DNA from: an uncultured Lachnospiraceae bacterium
GTDB taxonomy: Bacteria; Bacillota; Clostridia; Lachnospirales; Lachnospiraceae
NCBI GenBank assembly: GCA_900553305.1
Contig: USDI01000136.1
Coordinates: forward strand, 1-6,302
Direction: 5' to 3'
DNA length: 6,302 bases
Below are positions 1 to 6,150 of this stretch, piece after piece. Within the stretch, counting starts at the first letter, position 1; the number at the start of each line of letters is the position of its first letter. The notes below the pieces were generated by a model. It did no database searches and was not told the DNA's origin. It saw only the letters and a program-made list of their open reading frames with translations. The translations under genes and the position numbers were made by a program.

Positions 1-319
1 CGTATTTGTCTGCCTTCCTGCGAAGAAAAGGGAGATCAAAAGTGTTGCCGTTATAGTGGATTAAATAAGAATAAGGCTCTGCGAAAGTAAGGAACGCAGA
101 TAAAATCTCACTTTCTTCATCGGGCGTCTGTGCAAACCACTGACGGATCTTCCAGTTGCCATCCTCGTAATAGGCACAGCCAATCAGATAGATGCTTGAA
201 CTTCCGGTTAAGAAGCCGGTAGTTTCGATATCCAGAAACAGAATATCGGGAAGCAGGGCAAGGCGCTCCAAAGGGTATTTCAATTGAAAATTATTTAAAA
301 TGATCTCTTCTGTTTTCAT
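1..319 (-). CDS. YprB-like RNase H-fold (DEDD-type) exonuclease, 5' part only
   Basis: This is the first 106 codons of a gene read leftwards and cut by the window edge. The frame is open throughout. The motif FLDIETTGF (Asp30 and Glu32) matches exonuclease motif I of DEDD 3'-5' nucleases. The later stretch with HYNGNTFDLPFL (Asp95) matches motif II of the YprB/RNase_H_2 family. Remaining catalytic Asp residues would lie beyond the edge. Family members are probable metal-dependent nucleases of unsettled physiological role; the Bacillus YprB protein is several hundred residues long, so roughly a quarter to a third is visible. The start is uncertain: ATG at 319 is used here, but an in-frame ATG at 334 adds MDCYF and is directly preceded by a stop. 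Neither has a clear Shine-Dalgarno. The gene is divergent from rnf and probably functionally unrelated. Confidence 0.85.
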   Translation of the reverse strand, partial: MKTEEIILNNFQLKYPLERLALLPDILFLDIETTGFLTGSSSIYLIGCAYYEDGNWKIRQWFAQTPDEESEILSAFLTFAEPYSYLIHYNGNTFDLPFLRRKADKY

Positions 320-431
320 AAAATAACAATCCATTCATTCGATAAGTTAGTAGGGAATTTTAGTAACTCTTCTCCATTTTTGCAGTTACAAATTTTCATA
401 ATTACCCAACAATAGTGTAACACATTTTTCA

Positions 432-449
432 AAAATACTGTAGTATTTT
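432..449. promoter_or_regulatory. Perfect 18-bp palindrome, candidate operator upstream of rnfC
   Basis: Arms AAAATACT (432-439) and AGTATTTT (442-449) are exact reverse complements around a GT centre. The site ends 14 bp before a TATAGT box (464-469) and would cover the -35 region of that promoter, a usual place for a repressor site. It does not resemble a Rex operator or the Gram-positive LexA box. The TACTGTAGTA core faintly recalls BlaI/MecI-type TACA/TGTA sites, but this is speculation. The dyad itself is seen directly; the regulatory role is inferred. Confidence 0.45.
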
Positions 450-469
450 ATCGAAAAATTTAGTATAGT
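441..469 (+). promoter_or_regulatory. Possible rnf operon promoter
   Basis: TATAGT at 464-469 matches five of six bases of the sigma-A -10 consensus. The hexamer 17 bp upstream, TAGTAT at 441-446, is a poor -35 and lies inside the palindrome. Transcription would start near 476, giving a leader of about 43 nt before rnfC. No better -35/-10 pair was found by eye in 320-518. The poor -35 may mean that an activator or an unrecognised sigma factor is involved, or that the call is wrong. Confidence 0.35.
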
Positions 470-518
470 TAAGACAGGTTTGTATTTATTAAGAATACGT
501 TTAGAAAGAAGGTAAGAT

Positions 519-1850
519 ATGGCAAGATTAACGTTTTCAGGGGGAATTCACCCCTATGATGGCAAGGATATGTCGAAGTCGAAGCCGATTAAGGATGTAG
601 ATCCGAAGGGCGAACTTGTCTATCCGTTATCCCAGCATATCGGGGCGCCTGCAAAGCCTGTTGTTGCTAAGGGAGACCACGTACTGGTCGGTCAGTTGAT
701 TGCAGAAGCGGGAGGTTTCGTTTCGGCACCAATCTATGCTTCCGTATCCGGAACCGTGAAGGGCATTGAACCGCGCAGAGTTGTGACCGGTGACAATGTG
801 ATGAGTATCGTGATTGAGAATGACGGGACGTATGAAGAGGTAGAATGGCCCAAAGCCATGGACTTTGATTCCGAAGAGTATGCGTCAATGACGAAGGAAG
901 AGAAGATTGAACGGATCCGTAAAGCCGGTATTGTCGGTATGGGCGGCGCTGGATTCCCGACCGCAGTAAAGTTATCTCCGAAGGAGCCGGACAAAATTGA
1001 ATATGTCATTGTGAACTGCGCAGAATGTGAACCTTATCTGACATCCGACTACCGGAAGATGTTAGAGGAGCCGGAAAGGCTGATTGGCGGTTTAAAAATT
1101 GCATTGAGTCTTTTTGATAACGCAAGAGGAATTCTTGCTGTCGAAGATAATAAGCCGGACTGTATTACGAGATTAAAGCATCTGACAAAGGATGAAACGA
1201 AGATTACGGTGAAAGCATTGAAGACCAAGTATCCGCAGGGGTCGGAACGTCAGCTGATTTTTGCTGCAACAGGGCGTGCGATCAATTCTTCCATGCTTCC
1301 GTCCGATGTGGGATGTATTGTGAACAACGTGGATACTGTAATTGCCATTTATAACGCAGTCATGGAAGGAAAACCTTTGATGTACCGTATTGTAACGGTG
1401 ACCGGAGATGCGATAGCAGATCCCCGGAACTTCCGTGTCAGAATCGGTACCTTATATGAAGAACTGGTGGAGGAAGCAGGAGGCTTTAAGGAGCCGCCTG
1501 TAAAGATCGTTTCCGGAGGACCGATGATGGGATTTGGTATCTTTGACCTGAAAGTACCGACGACCAAAACTTCCTCAGCACTTCTTTGTATGACGAAGGA
1601 TGACGTATCGGCTATGGAGCCTTCTGCATGTATTAATTGCGGCAAATGTGTGGAGGTCTGCCCGGGACGGGTAGTTCCGAAGAAGCTTGCGGAATATGCC
1701 GAGCATTACGATGAAGAAGCTTTTGTAAAGAACAATGGCATGGAATGCTGTGAGTGCGGCTGCTGCAGTTATATCTGCCCGGCTAAGCGCCCTCTGACGC
1801 AGACCATCAAGTCGATGCGCCGGATGCAGCTTGCCAAGAAAAAGAAGTAG
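519..1850 (+). CDS. rnfC: Rnf complex subunit RnfC (NADH-binding iron-sulfur flavoprotein)
   Basis: RnfC is the peripheral cytoplasmic subunit that reduces NAD+ with electrons from the membrane part of Rnf. The 443 residues show the family order: the N-terminal FSGGIHP signature (6-12); a lipoyl-like barrel-sandwich region (about 38-85); the glycine-rich loop GMGGAGFP (140-147) of the complex I 51-kDa-like nucleotide/FMN fold with NCAECEP (166-172) and YPQGSERQL; an SLBB-like region (about 290-325); and two ferredoxin clusters, Cys371/374/377-Cys381-Pro and Cys410/413/416-Cys420-Pro. It ends in a short basic tail and lacks the long repetitive C-terminal extension of proteobacterial RnfC. The start is supported by AGAAGG at 507-512, six bases before ATG. 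It is first in the operon, and rnfD follows 13 nt after the stop. Confidence 0.97.
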   Translation: MARLTFSGGIHPYDGKDMSKSKPIKDVDPKGELVYPLSQHIGAPAKPVVAKGDHVLVGQLIAEAGGFVSAPIYASVSGTVKGIEPRRVVTGDNVMSIVIENDGTYEEVEWPKAMDFDSEEYASMTKEEKIERIRKAGIVGMGGAGFPTAVKLSPKEPDKIEYVIVNCAECEPYLTSDYRKMLEEPERLIGGLKIALSLFDNARGILAVEDNKPDCITRLKHLTKDETKITVKALKTKYPQGSERQLIFAATGRAINSSMLPSDVGCIVNNVDTVIAIYNAVMEGKPLMYRIVTVTGDAIADPRNFRVRIGTLYEELVEEAGGFKEPPVKIVSGGPMMGFGIFDLKVPTTKTSSALLCMTKDDVSAMEPSACINCGKCVEVCPGRVVPKKLAEYAEHYDEEAFVKNNGMECCECGCCSYICPAKRPLTQTIKSMRRMQLAKKKK

Positions 1851-1855
1851 AGGAG
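1851..1855 (+). promoter_or_regulatory. Ribosome binding site that sets the rnfD start
   Basis: AGGAG directly follows the rnfC stop codon and lies eight bases before ATG 1864. It supports that start over the in-frame ATG at 1831, which lies inside rnfC and would add 11 basic residues not expected in RnfD. Confidence 0.75.
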
Positions 1856-1863
1856 AGAAGGAA

Positions 1864-2796
1864 ATGAGTCAATTAATGAAGGTATCATCCAATCCCCATG
1901 TCCGCTCCCATATTACGACAAGCAATATCATGCTGGCAGTAATTATTGCATTACTTCCGGCTGCCGGGTTCGGTATTTACAATTTCGGACTGGATGCACT
2001 GATTTTAATTTTAGTTACGGTAGCAACAACAGTGCTTACCGAATACATTTATGAGAAACTGATGCATAAACCGGTGACAATCGGAGATTATTCTGCAGTT
2101 GTCACAGGACTTTTACTTGCATTAAACCTTCCGTCTACTGCACCCTGGTGGATCGGTGTTGTCGGTGGTATTTTTGCAATCCTTGTAGTAAAGATGCTGT
2201 TTGGCGGTCTGGGGCAGAACTTTATGAACCCGGCCCTTGGCGCACGGTGTTTTCTGTTGATTTCCTACACATCCATCATGTGTAATTTCAATACGGATGC
2301 CTACAGTGGTGCGACACCGCTTGCCCAGTTAAAAGCAGGAGAGAACGTGGATATCCTGAAAATGGTCATTGGTAAAACTGCAGGTACGATCGGTGAAACC
2401 TCGATGATTGCCATTGTGATCGGTGCCTGCTTCCTGATTCTGCTTGGAGTCATTGATTTAAGAATACCGGGAACCTATATCGTGACCTTTATTGTATTCT
2501 TATGTCTGTTTGGCGGACACGGATTTGATCCGGCGTTCATCAGTGCACATCTGGCCGGCGGCGGTCTGATGCTGGGCGCATTTTTCATGGCAACAGATTA
2601 TGTAACACGTCCCGTTACGAAAAAGGGACAGTATCTGTATGGCATGCTGTTAGGCATTCTGACGGGTGTTTTCCGGCTCTTTGGACCATCCGCAGAGGGT
2701 GTTTCCTATGCCATTATTCTCGGCAACCTTCTTGTGCCTCTGATCGAGAAGATTACCATGCCGAAGCCGTTTGGTAAAGGAGGGGAGCACGCATGA
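1864..2796 (+). CDS. rnfD: Rnf complex subunit RnfD (covalent-FMN membrane protein)
   Basis: RnfD is an integral membrane subunit that carries covalently bound FMN and is thought to take part in the ion-coupled electron path. With the start at 1864 it has 310 residues, normal for the family. The N-terminus has the typical SSNPHVRSHITTSNIM-like lead (8-23). About nine to ten hydrophobic helices follow. The flavinylation motif SGAT is at 148-151, so Thr151 is the predicted FMN attachment residue. GQNFMNPALGAR (117-128) and FMATDYVTRPVT (241-252) are conserved segments of the NQR2/RnfD family. Its paralogue in the NADH:quinone pump is NqrB, but the RnfC/A/E/B neighbours settle the call. The stop overlaps the rnfG start as ATGA, suggesting translational coupling. 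Confidence 0.97.
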   Translation: MSQLMKVSSNPHVRSHITTSNIMLAVIIALLPAAGFGIYNFGLDALILILVTVATTVLTEYIYEKLMHKPVTIGDYSAVVTGLLLALNLPSTAPWWIGVVGGIFAILVVKMLFGGLGQNFMNPALGARCFLLISYTSIMCNFNTDAYSGATPLAQLKAGENVDILKMVIGKTAGTIGETSMIAIVIGACFLILLGVIDLRIPGTYIVTFIVFLCLFGGHGFDPAFISAHLAGGGLMLGAFFMATDYVTRPVTKKGQYLYGMLLGILTGVFRLFGPSAEGVSYAIILGNLLVPLIEKITMPKPFGKGGEHA

Positions 2797-3410
2797 AAAA
2801 TATGATAAAGGATGCGGCAATCCTTTTTGCCATAACACTGATTGCCGGATTTGTTCTGGGATTTGTATATAATGTAACGAAGGAACCCATTGCGCAGGCC
2901 GAAGAAAAGGCTGCCAAGGAGGCTTATGCAGAGGTCTTTCAAGGAGCATCGGATTTTAACGAACTTGCGATCGAAGAAGACAGTGCATACATAAGTGAAT
3001 GGGAAGAAGCCGGATTTGCCGATGTGGATGTGGATAAGGCTCTGGAAGCGGTTGATGCAGCCGGAACCGGTTTAGGTTATGTATTAACGTTGACCTCTCA
3101 TGCAGGTTACGGTGGAGATATTACCTTTACCCTCGGTATTACAAACGATGGAACCGTAAACGGAATTTCTATCTTAAGCATTTCAGAAACCGCAGGCCTG
3201 GGGATGAAGGCTGAGGCTGTCTTAAAACCGCAGTATGCCGGAAAGAAGGTAAGCAGTTTCATGGTAACGAAGCAGGGGGCAACCTCTGACAGCCAGATTG
3301 ATGCAATCAGTGGTGCGACCATCACTTCCAATGCATTGACGACAGCCGTAAATGGAGGACTTTATTATTTCCAGACGAAGTTAGGAGGTGTCAGCTATGA
3401 AGCAAAATAG
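2793..3410 (+). CDS. rnfG: Rnf complex subunit RnfG (covalent-FMN extracytoplasmic subunit)
   Basis: RnfG is anchored by one N-terminal helix and holds a covalent FMN on the outer face of the membrane. It passes electrons from the RnfA/RnfE cluster towards RnfD. The 205 residues show a membrane helix at about 8-27, an acidic helical linker (30-85), and an FMN-binding domain from about 95. The domain includes SETAGLGMKA (131-140), where the more usual ETPGLG has Ala for Pro, and SGATITS at 173-179 with Thr176 as the predicted FMN-linked residue. AAAGGAGG at 2776-2783 lies nine bases before the ATG. The start overlaps the rnfD stop by 4 bp, and the 3' end overlaps rnfE by 14 bp. The length is normal for clostridial RnfG. 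Confidence 0.96.
   Translation: MKNMIKDAAILFAITLIAGFVLGFVYNVTKEPIAQAEEKAAKEAYAEVFQGASDFNELAIEEDSAYISEWEEAGFADVDVDKALEAVDAAGTGLGYVLTLTSHAGYGGDITFTLGITNDGTVNGISILSISETAGLGMKAEAVLKPQYAGKKVSSFMVTKQGATSDSQIDAISGATITSNALTTAVNGGLYYFQTKLGGVSYEAK
3383..3388 (+). promoter_or_regulatory. Ribosome binding site that sets the rnfE start
   Basis: AGGAGG lies inside the last codons of rnfG, eight bases before ATG 3397. It rules out the in-frame GTG at 3388, which is part of the Shine-Dalgarno itself. Confidence 0.8.
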
Positions 3411-4200
3411 TGTACCTGAGCGTCTCGTGAACGGTATCGTTTTAGAGAATCCGACCTTCGTATTGATGCTTGGTATGTGTCCGACACTGGCCGTAACAAC
3501 ATCAGCCATCAACGGACTTGGTATGGGACTTACCACCATGGTGGTCCTGGCACTCAGTAATATGTTTATTTCCATGCTTCGGAATATTATTCCGGATAAG
3601 GTGCGTATTCCGGCATTTATTGTAATCATTGCTTCATTTGTAACGGTTGTGGAGCTTTTGTTAAAGGCCTACATTCCGTTCCTGTATGATGCACTGGGAT
3701 TGTATATCCCGTTGATCGTTGTAAACTGTATCATTCTTGGAAGAGCGGAAGCCTATGCCTCCAAGAATAAGGTGATCCCATCTTTCTTTGACGGAGTCGG
3801 AATGGGACTTGGTTTTACGCTGGCGCTTACGATTATCGGAGCTGTCCGTGAACTGATCGGTGCAGGTGAAATCTTCGGATTCCATGTTATGCCGGATTCC
3901 TATGTTCCCTGCAGCATTTTTGTCCTGGCACCGGGTGCCTTCTTTGTACTGGCAGCCCTGACCGCAATCCAGAATTACATCAAGCGCAAAGGACAGGAGA
4001 AGGGTAAGGATATGTCGAAGATCCAGTCCGGCTGTAATTCCGACTGTATGCATTGTGGCGAAGCCGGCTGTGGAAGCCGTGTGGCAGAACCGGTAGAAGC
4101 AAAGGAAACAACAGTAGAAGAGACGGTAAAGAATGAAAATGAAGTAACGAAGTCAGAGAATACAGAAGATGAGAAGAAGGAGGAAAAGAACAATGATTAA
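3397..4200 (+). CDS. rnfE: Rnf complex subunit RnfE with cysteine-rich acidic tail
   Basis: RnfE is a six-helix membrane protein that pairs with its homologue RnfA in inverted topology. Two cysteines from each hold an iron-sulfur cluster in the membrane that carries electrons from RnfB towards RnfG. Both cysteines are here: Cys28 in LGMCPTLAV and Cys111 in VVNCIILGRAEA. Helices fall at about 17-35, 39-62, 70-90, 102-115, 131-152 and 172-193. The protein has 267 residues, longer than proteobacterial RsxE (about 230). The extra part, from about 196, is a cytoplasmic-looking tail with Cys213, Cys217, Cys220 and Cys225, followed by about 40 residues dominated by Glu, Lys, Asn and Thr. The last codons also contain the rnfA ribosome binding site, and the gene overlaps rnfA by 8 bp. 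Confidence 0.96.
   Translation: MKQNSVPERLVNGIVLENPTFVLMLGMCPTLAVTTSAINGLGMGLTTMVVLALSNMFISMLRNIIPDKVRIPAFIVIIASFVTVVELLLKAYIPFLYDALGLYIPLIVVNCIILGRAEAYASKNKVIPSFFDGVGMGLGFTLALTIIGAVRELIGAGEIFGFHVMPDSYVPCSIFVLAPGAFFVLAALTAIQNYIKRKGQEKGKDMSKIQSGCNSDCMHCGEAGCGSRVAEPVEAKETTVEETVKNENEVTKSENTEDEKKEEKNND
4177..4183 (+). promoter_or_regulatory. Ribosome binding site that sets the rnfA start
   Basis: AAGGAGG lies inside the 3' end of rnfE, nine bases before ATG 4193. It selects that start over the in-frame ATG at 4169, which would add eight mostly Arg/Lys residues. Part of the Lys/Glu-rich end of RnfE is encoded by this purine-rich stretch. Confidence 0.8.
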
Positions 4201-4771
4201 AGAATTACTTATAATTTTGGTTTCCTCTTCCTTAATCAGTAACGTGGTACTGAGTCAGTTCCTTGGACTGTGTCCGTTCCTTGGTGTGTCCAAGAAGACT
4301 AATACCGCAGCGGGAATGGGAACCGCGGTTATCTTCGTTATTACCCTGTCCTCCGCGGTGACAGGATTGATTTATCAGTACATTTTAACACCGCTTGATC
4401 TGACTTATTTACAGACAATTGTATTTATTCTGGTGATTGCAGCGCTGGTACAGTTTGTGGAAATGTTTTTAAAGAAATTCATGAAGTCACTGTATCAGGC
4501 GCTTGGTGTATATCTGCCCCTGATTACAACAAACTGTGCCGTACTTGGCATCGCATTAACGAATGTGCAGAAAGACTATGGAATCCTTCAGGGTGTTGTA
4601 AATGGTTTTGCAACTGCTGCAGGGTTTACGATTGCCATTGTAATTCTTGCCGGTATTCGTGAAAAGATGGCATATAATGATATTCCGGAATCCTTTAAGG
4701 GAATGCCGATTGTCCTGATTACCGCAGGACTGATGGCAATTGCTTTCTGTGGATTTTCAGGATTGTTGTAG
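4193..4771 (+). CDS. rnfA: Rnf complex subunit RnfA (membrane iron-sulfur subunit)
   Basis: RnfA is the partner of RnfE in the membrane core. Each contributes a cysteine pair to the cluster that carries electrons across the membrane. From the ATG at 4193 it has 192 residues, the standard family length. Signature segments are LSQFLGLCPFLGVSKK (20-35) with Cys27 and YLPLITTNCAVLG (107-119) with Cys115. Six hydrophobic helices are visible at about 5-21, 40-62, 72-92, 102-122, 135-155 and 172-190. It is homologous to NqrE of the NADH:quinone pump, but the operon identifies it as RnfA. It starts inside the end of rnfE (8-bp overlap), so the two paralogues are probably translated in a coupled way. 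rnfB follows after 15 nt. Confidence 0.97.
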   Translation: MIKELLIILVSSSLISNVVLSQFLGLCPFLGVSKKTNTAAGMGTAVIFVITLSSAVTGLIYQYILTPLDLTYLQTIVFILVIAALVQFVEMFLKKFMKSLYQALGVYLPLITTNCAVLGIALTNVQKDYGILQGVVNGFATAAGFTIAIVILAGIREKMAYNDIPESFKGMPIVLITAGLMAIAFCGFSGLL

Positions 4772-4786
4772 AAAGGAGCCAATAAA

Positions 4787-5578
4787 ATGAGTGCAGTAAT
4801 TTTAGCAATAGCAGTTGTTGGTGGAGTCGGTCTTTTTGTTGGTATCTTTCTCGGAATTGCCGCTATCCAGTTCAAAGTAGAAGTAGATGAAAGGGAAGAG
4901 GCGGTGCTTGCAGCGCTCCCGGGAAATAACTGTGGTGGATGCGGATTCCCCGGATGCAGCGGTCTTGCCGCAGCAATCGCGAAAGGAGAAGCACCGGTCA
5001 ATGCCTGTCCGGTAGGTGGAGAGGCTGTTGGAAAGGTCATCGCCGGAATTATGGGAGTAGAAGCCGGAGAAACCGAGCGGAAGGTCGCATTTGTAGCCTG
5101 TCAGGGAGACTGTGACAAAACCACACTGGATTATGAATATCATGGAATTAAGGACTGCCGGATGCTGTCCTTTGTCCCGAATGGCGGTGCGAAGAGCTGT
5201 AATAACGGCTGTCTGGGGTTTGGAACCTGCGTATCCGTGTGCCCGTTTGACGCCATTCATGTCGTAAACGGAGTAGCCGTTGTAGATAAGGAAGCTTGTA
5301 AGGCCTGTGGTAAGTGTGTGGAGGTTTGTCCGAAACATCTGATTTCCCTCATTCCCTATGATACAAAGTATACGGTAGCCTGCAGCTCCGAGGATAAGGG
5401 ACCGGTTACCATGAAGGATTGTCAGGTCGGCTGTATCGGCTGTTCTCTCTGCAAGAAGAACTGTCCGCAGGATGCGGTTACCATCAGCAATTTCCATGCA
5501 GCGATTGACTATGAGAAATGCGTTGGATGCGGCGTCTGTATGTCGAAGTGTCCAAGAAAATCAATTGTAGAACATTAA
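4787..5578 (+). CDS. rnfB: Rnf complex subunit RnfB (ferredoxin-accepting polyferredoxin)
   Basis: RnfB is the membrane-anchored entry point that takes electrons from reduced ferredoxin on the cytoplasmic side. The 263 residues begin with one membrane helix (about 3-27). Next is the RnfB-type 4Fe-4S domain, with Cys49, Cys52, Cys57 and Cys74 in CGGCGFPGC...CPVGG. Ferredoxin-like groups follow: Cys138/142/148/152-Pro, Cys171/174/177/181-Pro, Cys216/219/222/226-Pro and Cys245/248/251/255-Pro. Extra cysteines at 105, 109, 124, 199 and 212 bring the total to 25, so a sixth cluster is possible. The start is supported by AAAGGAG at 4772-4778, eight bases upstream. It is the last rnf gene, the usual position in clostridial rnfCDGEAB operons, and ends in VEH without an extended tail. 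Confidence 0.97.
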   Translation: MSAVILAIAVVGGVGLFVGIFLGIAAIQFKVEVDEREEAVLAALPGNNCGGCGFPGCSGLAAAIAKGEAPVNACPVGGEAVGKVIAGIMGVEAGETERKVAFVACQGDCDKTTLDYEYHGIKDCRMLSFVPNGGAKSCNNGCLGFGTCVSVCPFDAIHVVNGVAVVDKEACKACGKCVEVCPKHLISLIPYDTKYTVACSSEDKGPVTMKDCQVGCIGCSLCKKNCPQDAVTISNFHAAIDYEKCVGCGVCMSKCPRKSIVEH

Positions 5579-5589
5579 GGAAGATTGAC

Positions 5590-5633
5590 ATTGGCAGATG
5601 ATTCGTTCCGGATAAGAACGGTTATCTGCCAAT
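5590..5633. other. Hairpin-forming inverted repeat after rnfB (possible weak terminator or mRNA 3' stabiliser)
   Basis: Outer arms ATTGGCAGAT (5590-5599) and ATCTGCCAAT (5624-5633) are perfect 10-bp reverse complements. An inner stem CGTTC (5604-5608) / GAACG (5616-5620) closes a 7-nt loop. It begins 11 bases after the rnfB stop. The sequence after it, TGTATAATGGG, is not a T-tract, so it does not fit a classic intrinsic terminator. It could be an inefficient terminator, an RNA-processing or stabilising hairpin at the end of the rnf message, or a protein-binding dyad. Confidence 0.6.
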
Positions 5634-5635
5634 TG

Positions 5636-5641
5636 TATAAT
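5636..5641 (+). promoter_or_regulatory. Candidate -10 box before the downstream membrane-protein gene
   Basis: TATAAT is a perfect sigma-A -10 match 23 bases before ATG 5665. No good -35 lies 16-18 bp upstream (TAAGAA at 5613-5618). The perfect TTGACA at 5585-5590 is 45 bp upstream, too far to pair with it. The leader would be very short, and the promoter is only tentative. Confidence 0.3.
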
Positions 5642-5664
5642 GGGTAAAGGATAAGATATTCAGA

Positions 5665-6150
5665 ATGAAAAAGAATCCATACGTTTTAAATTATATAATC
5701 TGTTGGCTGGGCTGGGGAATCCCGATGGGACTGTTATGTTCCGTAATATTCGGATCATTACGGAAGGGATTGCTGCTGGGGATCCTTGGCGGCCTGTTTT
5801 TTGCCGTAATCATGATGTTATTTACGATAATTTTAGCTTCAAGGAAAGACCGGTTGCGGAAACGTTACGGGATAGAAGGAACGGTTCTGTATGATGGAGC
5901 AGCCAACCGTATGGTCCATAAAGAAGCAGTTGGCGGGTGGATCTTCCTTATGGAAGACCGGTTCTGCTTTGTGCCGCATGCCCTCAATACCACCGTGGGA
6001 GAATGGACCGTTCCGTATACGGATATCACAGCCGTAAGCAAGGGGAAGAAAATACGTTCCATTGCAGTGCATACGAAAGAGGGAACGGTAGAAGAATTTG
6101 TGGTTAACAACCGCAGGGAGTGGATGAAAATAATTTGCCGGTTTTTATGA
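5665..6150 (+). CDS. Small membrane protein with probable GRAM/bacterial PH-like domain
   Basis: The 161-residue protein has two hydrophobic helices (about 8-29 and 35-58) with a short SLRKG turn between them. A basic stretch (RKDRLRKRYG, 60-69) follows, then a soluble domain of about 90 residues. The domain reads like a GRAM/bacterial PH fold: GWIFLMEDRFCFVPH (91-105), then WTVPYTDITAVSKGKK (114-129), a strand SIAVHTKEGTVEEFVV, and a closing REWMKII helix (151-157). Such domains often bind lipids or proteins at membranes, but the function of this protein is unknown. The ATG at 5665 is the only good start in frame. The nearest Shine-Dalgarno, AAAGGA at 5646-5651, is 13 bases away, longer than ideal. 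It lies 86 nt beyond rnfB with a hairpin between, so it may be a separate unit or receive read-through from rnf. I do not recognise it as an Rnf accessory factor. Confidence 0.75.
   Translation: MKKNPYVLNYIICWLGWGIPMGLLCSVIFGSLRKGLLLGILGGLFFAVIMMLFTIILASRKDRLRKRYGIEGTVLYDGAANRMVHKEAVGGWIFLMEDRFCFVPHALNTTVGEWTVPYTDITAVSKGKKIRSIAVHTKEGTVEEFVVNNRREWMKIICRFL

Noticed and set aside
482..498. GTATT / AATAC inverted repeat in the rnfC leader as a regulatory hairpin
   Set aside because: A 5-bp AT-rich stem with a 7-nt loop is too weak and too likely by chance to list as a feature.
1831..1863. In-frame N-terminal extension of rnfD from ATG 1831
   Set aside because: It overlaps the end of rnfC and adds basic residues foreign to RnfD. 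The AGGAG at 1851-1855 favours ATG 1864.
3661..4053. A 130-codon minus-strand open frame opposite rnfE
   Set aside because: It is fully antisense to a conserved gene and has no motif or initiation signal.
4588..5040. A 150-codon minus-strand open frame across the rnfA/rnfB junction
   Set aside because: The translation is low-complexity (Pro, Ala, Thr, Ile), and both overlapped plus-strand genes are certain.
4802..5497. A 231-codon open frame on the minus strand opposite rnfB
   Set aside because: It lies wholly inside the unmistakable rnfB gene, has no ribosome binding site or recognisable domain, and is a composition shadow.
1864..5578. Na+-translocating NADH:quinone reductase (Nqr) operon instead of Rnf
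   Set aside because: RnfB and the RnfC with two C-terminal ferredoxin clusters are Rnf-specific, and no NqrA or NqrF is present.
5585..5613. TTGACA at 5585-5590 as the -35 of a promoter for the downstream gene
   Set aside because: No -10-like hexamer is found at 16-18 bp; the good TATAAT is 45 bp away.
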